Source of the DNA: Firmicutes bacterium UBA5449
GTDB taxonomy: Bacteria > Bacillota > SHA-98 > UBA4971
Direction of reading: 5' to 3'
Assembly: GCA_002424305.1 (NCBI GenBank)
Contig: DIQZ01000014.1
Location: 1-32,493, forward strand
Length of the DNA stretch: 32,493 bases
The notes beneath the pieces are model-generated. The model had not been told where the DNA came from. It saw only the letters and a program-made list of their open reading frames with translations, and searched no databases. The number at the start of each line of letters is the position of its first letter. Positions within the stretch are counted from its first letter, which is position 1. The position numbers and the translations under genes were made by a program. Of the stretch, positions 16,504 through 23,470 are shown piece by piece.

Positions 16504-18165
16504 TCACGCTCCACAATGTAAACTTGACCGAATTTCATCTATACTGTCAAGAGTCCCTTGGATTGCAATATTGACCCATCTGGGTCTATTACGGAGTTCA
16601 TACCTTATTTCGTAAAGAGCCTTTTCCAATTTGAAACACAACAAGAGCAATTGAAAATCACGGGGATTCTTTGGCAGGAGAAAACTGTGAGATCCGTGTA
16701 TAGCCTCGAGGTACCCCTCAAGGAATTTTTGCCCTGCCTGCCTACCCCACTCCCTGGCAATTTCCATCAAATGTCTCTTTTCATCAGGGGAGTCGTCCAT
16801 GCGAAAAGCCGCAGAATAACCTGAATAGTCAAAGGATCTTAGCATCCCTGCAACATCTCTCAGAGGGCTTGACTTTCGCAGTCTCTCACAGACAGGACGC
16901 AAGGGCTCTCCTTCAAAGTCAATGACAACGAAATCATAGGATTCGTTCCTTCTAACTTGAAGGAATTGGCCGAGATGAAGGTCACCGTGAATTCGGATCT
17001 TCATTCCAAGCCCTTGGGAACTCGCCAACACTTCTTCTGCCTGACGCAGACACGCAAGAATTGTCTTTTTCTCTTTCCACACTTCATGCCTGTTGAAGTT
17101 TTTTTCGAGGAGATCCGAACGCCGGCTTGCTCGTCTCAATTCCTCCATCGTTATAGGAATAGCGCAAAATATATTATTAATCAGGCCGGCTACATCTTCA
17201 CTCCCCATAATCTCAGGAGTGAATCTCTCCTCGTCTACACCGGAGGATGCAGAATGCAATCCAGCCGTGACCACACCAAGACGGCTCTCACGGGAATCGA
17301 AGGCCTTCCCACAACTGTCGACAGAGGCTGCGCCACGATCATCTCCTTGAGATGAGAGTTCCTCTACTCGCCTCTTAAGAAACCGTAGAGCATCTTCACA
17401 CAATATGTCCCAGGCATCTCCTTCATTCTCTATGAACTCTTGAATAAAGAAAGCAGGACATGTCACTCCCTGTCCCTCAGAATAGACGCCATAACCTAAG
17501 GGACGTGGAAAATTCTGAAAGCCCGCCCCATCCAAGCCTTTACTTATCTCTATGTCCGGGGATAAGCCTGGCTGTAATCTTCGGTATACCTTTATTACCT
17601 GAGACGAATCCACCATTGTAATGGTGTTTGTCGTATCCCTGTCCTCAGTTACAGCAGTGCGTACCTGTGAATCGGGAAGACCCGGCCCTGCAGAATTAAA
17701 CCCAAAATAGCCACGCTTCGAATAAAGTCTCTTCCCTGCCTTGACAGCACCAAACAACGCAGCCGCGAAAGCCCGGGTACCTGTAGCATCATAGACATAT
17801 CCGCTGAAATCCCGCCCAATGATACCAACAATGGGTTCGCTTTGAATCGAATTCCCTGACTTAGTTATCAGGAGCGGAATGTTGTACAAATGACTTTCGA
17901 CCTGCGTTCCGGCGTCGGATTCAGCTTGCGCTTCTGATGCGCGTCCACCCTTAAAGTCGATTGCAACAACAGCAATACCGACAACAGTTTCACTGCCTTG
18001 AGATAACGTAGCCCAATCATACAAAGTCACTTCACCAATAGAGACATCCTTTCTCTGAAGCCACCTTGCATCCGTAAACCATTGTGAGCCAATTTTCGGA
18101 ACAATGAAAGCAAGATCATGAATGACTTCGTCAAAAGGACGCTCTGTCAGCCAGGTTCCTGGCAC
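16504..18165 (-). CDS. mak: Maltokinase (Mak/Pep2 family)
   Basis: A 553-residue kinase that should phosphorylate maltose to maltose-1-phosphate with ATP. The N-terminal cap region has SQWFTDARWLQRKDVSIGEV (about 27-46). The kinase lobe has VIKVYRRL (about 190-197), the catalytic loop HGDLHLGQ (D395), the metal-binding VIDFEGEP (D416) and the family hallmark KALYEIRYELRNRPRWV (about 515-531). It is about 100 residues longer than mycobacterial Mak; a polar, low-complexity insertion around 270-325 accounts for much of this. The GTG at 18165 has GAGGGGG seven bases upstream. It is immediately upstream of the GlgM-type gene, so both probably feed a GlgE pathway; trehalose synthase and GlgE are not in the window. 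Confidence 0.88.
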   Translation of the reverse strand: MPGTWLTERPFDEVIHDLAFIVPKIGSQWFTDARWLQRKDVSIGEVTLYDWATLSQGSETVVGIAVVAIDFKGGRASEAQAESDAGTQVESHLYNIPLLITKSGNSIQSEPIVGIIGRDFSGYVYDATGTRAFAAALFGAVKAGKRLYSKRGYFGFNSAGPGLPDSQVRTAVTEDRDTTNTITMVDSSQVIKVYRRLQPGLSPDIEISKGLDGAGFQNFPRPLGYGVYSEGQGVTCPAFFIQEFIENEGDAWDILCEDALRFLKRRVEELSSQGDDRGAASVDSCGKAFDSRESRLGVVTAGLHSASSGVDEERFTPEIMGSEDVAGLINNIFCAIPITMEELRRASRRSDLLEKNFNRHEVWKEKKTILACLRQAEEVLASSQGLGMKIRIHGDLHLGQFLQVRRNESYDFVVIDFEGEPLRPVCERLRKSSPLRDVAGMLRSFDYSGYSAAFRMDDSPDEKRHLMEIAREWGRQAGQKFLEGYLEAIHGSHSFLLPKNPRDFQLLLLCFKLEKALYEIRYELRNRPRWVNIAIQGTLDSIDEIRSSLHCGA

Positions 18166-18209
18166 TATCCTACCCCCTCACGAGATCCCCCCACACCCAA
18201 CCTACTGAC

Positions 18210-18818
18210 CTAGTTTCTCCCTGGATGCATACTCCTTGATACAGCAACTTCTCGTTTGACCCCGTATTTTAGCCATGCAATTACCTGTTTTACTCCAAGC
18301 AGGAAGCCTATACCTAAGCCAAAGAAAAAGTAGTCCCAGGAATTCTCATGCAAACCAAGAAATACCGCCACCGCTAGGCAACTTACCACCGAACTTAGAT
18401 ACTTGTGCCTCGTTATTATGTATGAAGCAGCCCAAAAGATACCAATATATATAACGGAGCTTGCAGATAGAATCAGCAATGCACCCATGCATGTCGCCAG
18501 ACCGCCACCACCATGAAAATCCAGCCATATGGGCCAATTGTGGCCCATAATTGCAGCAAGCGCTGCGATAAAATGCATGGCAATAGATTCGGGAGCGATT
18601 GCCTGAGCAAACAAAACGGCTGCAGCTCCCTTGCCCAAGTCCCCTATGCCTGATAGAAGTCCCGGGATAAAGCCGGATGATAGAACCACATTTGTGGTAC
18701 CTACATTCCTGGATCCTACTTGCCTGATATCAATTCCACTGAATATCTTTGCCCATATATAGGAAAAGGGAATTGAACCCATGAAGTAACTCGTAGCTGC
18801 AACAGCTAGTGCCTTCAT
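18210..18818 (-). CDS. PlsY-like glycerol-3-phosphate acyltransferase, divergent
   Basis: A 202-residue membrane protein of the PlsY family, which transfers acyl from acyl-phosphate to glycerol-3-phosphate in phospholipid synthesis. The start GSIPFSYIWAK, motif 1 (GIDIRQVGSRNVGTTNV, usually GSGNIGATN), GDLGKG, and GHNWPIWLDFHGGGGLAT (usually KGGKGVAT) are recognisable, with several hydrophobic segments. The lysine of the second motif is replaced by glycine and motif 1 is altered, so this may be a paralogue with changed activity. The ATG at 18818 has AGGAGGTG eight bases upstream. It comes before the maltokinase gene (44-base gap), perhaps in one transcript, though a functional link is not obvious. 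Confidence 0.82.
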   Translation of the reverse strand: MKALAVAATSYFMGSIPFSYIWAKIFSGIDIRQVGSRNVGTTNVVLSSGFIPGLLSGIGDLGKGAAAVLFAQAIAPESIAMHFIAALAAIMGHNWPIWLDFHGGGGLATCMGALLILSASSVIYIGIFWAASYIITRHKYLSSVVSCLAVAVFLGLHENSWDYFFFGLGIGFLLGVKQVIAWLKYGVKREVAVSRSMHPGRN

Positions 18819-18901
18819 AGTATAACCACCTCCTATATATTTTCGCGCCTCGCTCCCTTATTTCCTTCTTAACCTACTTAACCTCGTCCAAAACGCTGTA
18901 G

Positions 18902-19924
18902 TTATGTTCGCCGAAGCGAAATGCCAAGCATCTTAACAACAGTGGTCATCTTATTATATATAGTAGATTTATCAGATCCTGCAAATAAAAGGCCTACTGC
19001 ATTCATTTTCTCGTCCAGAAGCAGCGCACCTGAGTCCCCCCCTTCAGCCATCTTACCTGTAAGGATCTGATCTGTAAATGTGGCTTGCACATCACCGGAA
19101 TAGACAACCGTGACTGTAGCATCAACTACCTGTATCTGGCCTTCAGTCACCCCGGTAGTACGTCCGCTCTTCCTTACACTGAGTCCAAGATCCGCATCGC
19201 GCAACCCTCGCACTTTGCCTAACTCCAGTATGTCAGGGTCTATGAGCCTAGGATTCAACGGACGGGCAAGCGCGGCATCTACAAGATTCCCTGCACTCTC
19301 TAAGGGGCGGGTCAGCACCTCCACTCTTACAGGAGAACCACTCACTCTCAGCCATCTGTTCATGGTGAGTTCAACAGATCTTGTCGCCAGACAAGCAGGA
19401 ACCCGTCCACCCATTTCAATGGGGATAAACCTCTCAAGCACAGCTATCTGATTTTTGTCCACGGTACCGCCGTCAGCTGCCCCGGGCTGAAGAATGGGAT
19501 CGCCCAGGCTAGCCTTACCGTCTCGCCCGGATGTACCATTGGCTAACACGTGATTATTTGACAAAATAAACGGCTCACCGGTTTTGGCATCCCAGACAAC
19601 TGCGCCAAAAGTGCCTGCAGTGATCCGATAGTGTCCGATACTCGTTCCGGGTCGGGCCGGTCTCATTTGGGACCACCTTTCATTGAGAAACCGAAACTCA
19701 TCGACCTCAACAACGTCTGTAATCACACCACGAAACTCACCGGGTACCAGATCCTCAGCTTTGAGACGGAGTTTAGGAAGTTTCTTCTTCACCATGACAA
19801 CTATACATTCACCGGAGATCATGACCCCCGCAGTAGTCTTATAACCCCGCCCTACCCCTACCACGTTTTCCTTAGACAGAAATTGCCTGGTAGCATCCTT
19901 CAAAACATCGAAGGTTTCGTCCAT
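18902..19924 (-). CDS. Trypsin-fold serine protease without signal peptide
   Basis: A 340-residue protein with a chymotrypsin-like protease domain. The apparent triad is H125 (LSNNHVLANG), D216 (LVDAALAR) and S298 (EGGDSGALLL). Before it lies an about 90-residue N-terminal region with VVGVGRGYKT and a second beta-rich stretch, seen in a broad bacterial family of uncharacterised trypsin-like proteins. There is no signal peptide or membrane segment, so it should be cytoplasmic or leave by another route. The ATG at 19924 has AGGGGG upstream. It follows the subtilisin gene by 32 bases, so the two proteases are probably co-expressed. Its substrate is unknown. Confidence 0.82.
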   Translation of the reverse strand: MDETFDVLKDATRQFLSKENVVGVGRGYKTTAGVMISGECIVVMVKKKLPKLRLKAEDLVPGEFRGVITDVVEVDEFRFLNERWSQMRPARPGTSIGHYRITAGTFGAVVWDAKTGEPFILSNNHVLANGTSGRDGKASLGDPILQPGAADGGTVDKNQIAVLERFIPIEMGGRVPACLATRSVELTMNRWLRVSGSPVRVEVLTRPLESAGNLVDAALARPLNPRLIDPDILELGKVRGLRDADLGLSVRKSGRTTGVTEGQIQVVDATVTVVYSGDVQATFTDQILTGKMAEGGDSGALLLDEKMNAVGLLFAGSDKSTIYNKMTTVVKMLGISLRRT

Positions 19925-19956
19925 GAAGAGAAATACCCCCCTTCCGCATTAGAATA

Positions 19957-21156
19957 TCAAAGCCTTTTCTTGACAGCGTAATTCACTGCCGCCCCTGCAT
20001 TTACCAAACCAGCGCCCCGCCACTCCGGGGGGAACTCATCCATTGCTGTAGAGGCCTCATAAATGAGGTTTATTACGTCTCTTGCCGGTAATTCAGGTGC
20101 CATGGAAAGTACTAGCGCAGCTGTGCCCGACACATGCGGGCAAGCCATGGAAGTTCCGCTAAGAGTCTTATATCTTTGCCCTCTATAAGTAGAATAGATA
20201 TCCTCTCCCGGTCCTGTGATATCGACTTCCGGACCTGAGCTGCTAAACTCGGCAATTCGATCCTCTTTAGTACATGCAGCTACAGCCACAACGTGAGGGT
20301 CGCGCGCCGGATATAGAACAGTATTTTGGCCTCCTGAATTCCCTGAAGCAGCGATAAGGATTATGCCTGCTTCAGCGGCCTTGCTGATAGCCAATTGAAG
20401 GGCTTTGCTGGATTCAGAAGTTCCGAAACTCATATTAATGATATGAACACCTTGGGCAATACACCACTCAATACCCTGAATAATGTCGGACGCCATACCA
20501 CGCCCTTTTGAATCAAAGGATTTCGCGGCATAGATGTGGGCTTCCGGGGCAACCCCGACGACACCGAAGTTGTTGTCAAGGGCTGCAATTGTCCCTGCTA
20601 CATGTGTCCCGTGTCCGTTATCATCAATGACTTCTTCAGTCTCGGAAATGGCGTCAAACCCACCTTGAATGTTGTAATGCAAGTCAGGATGGTTCACATT
20701 AACGCCTGTGTCGACTATCCCCACCCGTACCCCCTTCCCTGTAGCCCGCTCCCAAGCGGAAGGCGCGCCGATTTTCATCACACCCCACGGCATCGTCTGC
20801 TTGAAAAGTCCCGGACGTCGCGCTTTTAGACATGCTAAGTTCACTCTTGCCCTTGAGGCAGGTGCGCCCATTATGTTAAGGACTATGTCGTCCTCTATCC
20901 ACTTCACCTCACCATGCCGCATGAGAAGGGCCATTGCCTTGTCTTCTTCTGAGAACATACATGCAGCCGCGTTAATCAGGGGAAGTGATTTCTTGACACT
21001 TCCACCGCAGCCTTCCACAATGGAGCCGTGCCTTTTTGGATCTACATCCGCGTCGAATACCACAATTTTTCGGCGTTGCGGTGTCCGGGTAGGCCTGACA
21101 GCGCTACTTGCCAGCGCAGCAGCTACCGTGAGATAGGCTACGACAACAGAGAGCAT
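19957..21156 (-). CDS. Secreted subtilisin-like serine protease (S8)
   Basis: A 399-residue subtilase. A signal peptide occupies about 1-22. An inhibitor-I9-like propeptide runs from about 29 to 97 and ends near EDDIVLNI. The mature domain has the triad D149 (VGIVDTGVNVNHPDL), H182 (DDNGHGTHVAG) and S336 (GTSMACPHVSG), and oxyanion asparagine N273 (AASGNSGG). No C-terminal extra domain. The ATG at 21156 is preferred over the GTG at 21162 because GGAGG lies about nine bases upstream of it and overlaps the GTG region. It follows the cluster of micro-peptides and precedes the trypsin-like protease gene. It may mature or degrade secreted proteins; a link with the micro-peptides is only suggested by position. 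Confidence 0.93.
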   Translation of the reverse strand: MLSVVVAYLTVAAALASSAVRPTRTPQRRKIVVFDADVDPKRHGSIVEGCGGSVKKSLPLINAAACMFSEEDKAMALLMRHGEVKWIEDDIVLNIMGAPASRARVNLACLKARRPGLFKQTMPWGVMKIGAPSAWERATGKGVRVGIVDTGVNVNHPDLHYNIQGGFDAISETEEVIDDNGHGTHVAGTIAALDNNFGVVGVAPEAHIYAAKSFDSKGRGMASDIIQGIEWCIAQGVHIINMSFGTSESSKALQLAISKAAEAGIILIAASGNSGGQNTVLYPARDPHVVAVAACTKEDRIAEFSSSGPEVDITGPGEDIYSTYRGQRYKTLSGTSMACPHVSGTAALVLSMAPELPARDVINLIYEASTAMDEFPPEWRGAGLVNAGAAVNYAVKKRL

Positions 21157-21303
21157 TCCCACACCCCTCCTTCTTGTCGGTTATCGGATGCTAAATGATA
21201 TTCGATCGGCTCGTAATGGGTGAGAGGCGAAAGTATCCGGTGCACTTTTACATGACGAGAGAATTACAGGGCGGAGGAATAACAGAACGAAGGAATCATG
21301 AAA

Positions 21304-21330
21304 GAGGCTACGGCGATAAGCCGTAACCTC
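21304..21330 (-). terminator. Hairpin after the micro-peptide genes, possible weak terminator
   Basis: The minus strand reads GAGGTTACGGC-TTATC-GCCGTAGCCTC, an 11-pair stem with one mismatch, followed by TTTCATG. The T-run is short, so this could attenuate rather than end transcription into the subtilisin gene. It starts 40 bases past the last micro-peptide stop. Confidence 0.45.
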
Positions 21331-21370
21331 CGGTGTGAGAAGGCTGCGAGTTGGTAGCCCAGTCATTTTG

Positions 21371-21484
21371 CTAAAGCTGAGAGCCAAAATGCTTCATGAC
21401 TACCTTAGCAATGCTAATTAGCTGTGGTATCATTAGGATGAAAAGGAAAACCACCAGCCACCAGTTCTCCAGTTGAAGAGTCAT
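21371..21484 (-). CDS. Tiny membrane peptide 3 of a tandem family (37 residues)
   Basis: The third of three tandem paralogous micro-ORFs. It starts MTLQLENWWLVVFLFILMIP, shares M1, T2, E6, W8, W9, V12, L14, F15, L17 and P20 with the other two, and is the most diverged. One hydrophobic segment (about 8-29) is followed by a basic/polar tail ending KHFGSQL, so the C terminus may be cytoplasmic or interfacial. GGGGAGGG lies about seven bases before the ATG at 21484. It starts 40 bases after peptide 2. No known function; the conservation across copies argues that it is translated. Confidence 0.75.
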   Translation of the reverse strand: MTLQLENWWLVVFLFILMIPQLISIAKVVMKHFGSQL

Positions 21485-21524
21485 TTGTCAGCCCTCCCCT
21501 GTATTCCCACTTCATAACGAAGCC

Positions 21525-21626
21525 TTATGCATTCTTCGTGAAGCATGGGAAGAAGATCAAGAACAGCGGAACCAATAAGACAAAGAGCAATACGATTATC
21601 CACCAATACTCCAATTCCTGAGTCAT
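21525..21626 (-). CDS. Tiny membrane peptide 2 of a tandem family (33 residues)
   Basis: This micro-ORF encodes a single-span peptide beginning MTQELEYWWIIVLLFVLLVP and ending PCFTKNA. It is nearly identical to peptide 1 up to residue 25 and differs in the tail, which carries a cysteine. AAAGGAGGG lies a few bases before the ATG at 21626, an excellent site. The acidic residue at 6, the WW pair at the membrane edge and the proline in mid-membrane are shared by all three copies. Function unknown. Its general look recalls the tiny YjcZ-type membrane peptides of spore formers, but I cannot claim homology. Confidence 0.78.
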   Translation of the reverse strand: MTQELEYWWIIVLLFVLLVPLFLIFFPCFTKNA

Positions 21627-21703
21627 TATTTGGCCCTCCTTTCACAGCACACGTGACGTGCTCTAGCATACGCCATCTCTCTTATCAGGATAGACGGCAT
21701 ATC

Positions 21704-21790
21704 TTATATACAGATGAAAATCAAGAACAGTGGAACAAGTAGTATAAAGAGAAGAACGATTATCCACCAGAACTCAATCTGCTGTGTCAT
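21704..21790 (-). CDS. Tiny membrane peptide 1 of a tandem family (28 residues)
   Basis: The first of three tandem micro-ORFs. It begins MTQQIEFWWIIVLLFILLVP and ends FLIFICI; almost the whole peptide after residue 7 is one hydrophobic segment. GGGGAGGGG lies about seven bases before the ATG at 21790. It is followed by peptide 2 after 77 bases and preceded by the 58-residue membrane peptide gene. Aligning the three copies gives ten invariant positions, including E6, W8, W9 and P20. It could be a membrane regulator, a subunit of a complex or a toxin-like peptide; none of these can be shown from the sequence. Confidence 0.78.
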   Translation of the reverse strand: MTQQIEFWWIIVLLFILLVPLFLIFICI

Positions 21791-21905
21791 GTGAAACCCC
21801 TCCCCTCTTATTGCCAAAGACCCCAAAGAGACGGTGGTCTGTACTATGATATGGAGTCATGTCTCGCTTTGCCCCAAGAATTGCACAGATATTACGTACC
21901 ATCTT

Positions 21906-22082
21906 TCATCCATTCATGTGTGGTGAACTGACTTCGGGAGACGCATCTTCCGGTGTAAAAAAGGCGAGAATAGCAACTGCGACAAAGATTATGCTTCCGA
22001 TCAGATTGAGAATCTTCACAATAAGGGACAGATCATTGCGATTGCCATCTTCATGATTACCCGGCCCTGCAACAAAAACCAT
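21906..22082 (-). CDS. Small single-span membrane protein (58 residues)
   Basis: A small ORF starting MVFVAGPGNHEDGNRNDLSL at the ATG at 22082, with GGAG/GATGAG about six to twelve bases upstream. Residues about 20-42 (LIVKILNLIGSIIFVAVAIL) are a membrane segment; the tail TPEDASPEVSSPHMNG is polar and acidic. It lies between the 120-residue protein gene (49-base gap) and the micro-peptides, all in one direction. It has no similarity to the micro-peptides that I can see. I do not recognise a family. Confidence 0.65.
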   Translation of the reverse strand: MVFVAGPGNHEDGNRNDLSLIVKILNLIGSIIFVAVAILAFFTPEDASPEVSSPHMNG

Positions 22083-22131
22083 GGTTTTCTCATCTCCATT
22101 GACAAGGCATCAGGGTTTGAGATCCTGCCTG

Positions 22132-22494
22132 TCACTGTTCATCCTCGGACTTGTCGAGGCTGTCAAAAGCATTATTGTGATTTCCAAATAACCTAAGAAG
22201 TTCAGGTGGGATCTCCCCAAGTTGTAAGCTGGAAACCGCCTGAAGTGCAAGATTCATTATTTGGTTCCGAGTCTCATCAGGCATGGAGGCTAAGAAACCT
22301 TGAGCTACCTTTGCCATCTCGTTTACATCTCCTAACTGGTCATCAGTGTAGCCAAGGTCATTAAGCATAGAACGAATTCTTTCTGTATCGTTAGGGGATA
22401 CACCAAATTCACGAATTAATTCATCTAAGGACTCAGTGTCTGGTTTACCTTGACCTGAGTAAAACTTTGACATTAGATCATCGAATTCACTCAT
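22132..22494 (-). CDS. Uncharacterised acidic helical protein (120 residues)
   Basis: I do not recognise this protein. It starts MSEFDDLMSKFYSGQGKPDT, looks entirely helical and acidic, and ends with a charged tail (SLDKSEDEQ). There is no signal peptide or membrane segment, so it should be cytoplasmic. The ATG at 22494 has AAAGGTGG about 12 bases upstream; the frame is open for 21 more codons but without a site. It heads the group of small membrane proteins and proteases and is divergent from a coiled-coil protein gene. The shared control region suggests related roles. Confidence 0.72.
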   Translation of the reverse strand: MSEFDDLMSKFYSGQGKPDTESLDELIREFGVSPNDTERIRSMLNDLGYTDDQLGDVNEMAKVAQGFLASMPDETRNQIMNLALQAVSSLQLGEIPPELLRLFGNHNNAFDSLDKSEDEQ

Positions 22495-22590
22495 GTGTCT
22501 TATGTCCCACCTTTCAGACTTCCTGTGCAATTCGATACCCTGAGTAGCCCCGGTCACTCATTAGTCGTACATTATTGATAGATCTTATTC

Positions 22591-22619
22591 TTTATAGGCG
22601 GCCTTGGTGATATTGTCGT
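22591..22619 (-). promoter_or_regulatory. Possible promoter for the small-protein/protease group
   Basis: On the minus strand ACGACA (complement of 22614-22619), a 17-base spacer and TATAAA (complement of 22591-22596). The -10 is good and the -35 partial. For the plus-strand gene opposite, TATAAT at 22691-22696 is a fair -10, but TTGAGA at 22670-22675 is only 15 bases away. Confidence 0.35.
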
Positions 22620-22742
22620 TGTGTTGCCTATACACAAGTACAACTTGATTGGTCTCGCTCTGCACGGAATTGAGACGGGAAGTCATATAATATAATGCTA
22701 ATTGAGACTTATCGTCCCCAATTTTGATAGTGGGGTGGTCTT

Positions 22743-23324
22743 ATGGATTTACGAGCAATTCATGATGCAATATCTCAACAGAATTTGCTCATGCAAAGAC
22801 TGGAACGAAACATGAGGCGGATCGAAGACTCCTATAGCCAAGTCTCCTCCAGACTCGACGCACTGGAAACTAAGAAGGAAATCTCGCCTCCCGATCCCGG
22901 TGAAAGTCGGAGACATGAACTAATTGAAGCAAGTAACGGTGTAGACAGTGAGGACATTGAAAAGGCCAAAGACATAGCAGAAGATGCGTCAGAGGGTACA
23001 AAAGAAGAAGAAAACAGGAACTCAGCCTTAACTGCCCGTGTGAAAGCGGCAATCCGTAGCTCCATTGAAGACGGGAGTGTCAGTGCCACACTTGACAAGT
23101 TTCAAGCCTCTGTCGAATTGGCAGATGAAGCTACTAGAGCTCTCTCCGAAATTGCATCCCTTGTTAAGGCGTCATTGGAACAAGATCAAGGTGTCATGCA
23201 GTTAGGTGCAGTGCCTCTTCCCGGAGGTTCTCTCGCCTTACTTCTGGAGATGGCGAAGACGCCTCAGTTTCAACGCTTCATCGCAAACATAGTAGCGCAG
23301 GCGCTGAAGGAGTCTGAAGCCTAG
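22743..23324 (+). CDS. Uncharacterised coiled-coil protein (193 residues)
   Basis: One of only two plus-strand genes. I do not recognise a family. Residues about 1-45 (IHDAISQQNLLMQRLERNMR and on) form a likely coiled coil. A charged low-complexity linker (about 46-95, rich in E, D, S) follows, then a helical domain (about 95-150) and a C-terminal part with PLPGGSLALLLEMAKTPQFQ. No signal peptide. GGGGTGG lies a few bases before the ATG. It is divergent from the 120-residue acidic protein, and its stop codon is three bases before the multi-hairpin repeat at 23328. The layout suggests a scaffold or adaptor protein, but this is a guess. Confidence 0.75.
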   Translation: MDLRAIHDAISQQNLLMQRLERNMRRIEDSYSQVSSRLDALETKKEISPPDPGESRRHELIEASNGVDSEDIEKAKDIAEDASEGTKEEENRNSALTARVKAAIRSSIEDGSVSATLDKFQASVELADEATRALSEIASLVKASLEQDQGVMQLGAVPLPGGSLALLLEMAKTPQFQRFIANIVAQALKESEA

Positions 23325-23327
23325 AAA

Positions 23328-23441
23328 GGTGTCAGGTGTTGCATTCGAGGGACGGCGCGCTCGCGGCGCGCCTCGTTCGAATTTGGCCCATCCATATGCC
23401 CGCCAAATTCGGGGCGCCCCCTCACGCAAGCACCTGACACC
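23328..23441. repeat. Cloverleaf-like multi-hairpin repeat (REP/MITE-like)
   Basis: Outer arms GGTGTCAGGTGTTGC (23328-23342) and GCAAGCACCTGACACC (23426-23441) are reverse complements with a one-base bulge. Inside lie ATTCGA..GGCGCGC-TCGCG-GCGCGCC..TTCGAAT (23343-23482 numbering aside, about 23343-23382), AATTTGGC..GCCAAATT (about 23380-23408) and the palindrome GGGGCGCCCC (23411-23420). The whole unit folds as a junction with several stems. It fills the space between the plus-strand coiled-coil gene and the end of the redox operon, and could also stop transcripts from both sides. No transposase is near. REP-like units with GTCAGG-type tips are known, but copy number here is unknown. Confidence 0.7.
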
Positions 23442-23470
23442 CGCCTGCTTTGCGAAGCCACCCGAAGCCT

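Noticed and set aside
21181..21387. 68-residue minus-strand ORF after the micro-peptides
   Set aside because: It overlaps the end of micro-peptide 3 in another frame and runs through the hairpin at 21304-21330; no good start site.
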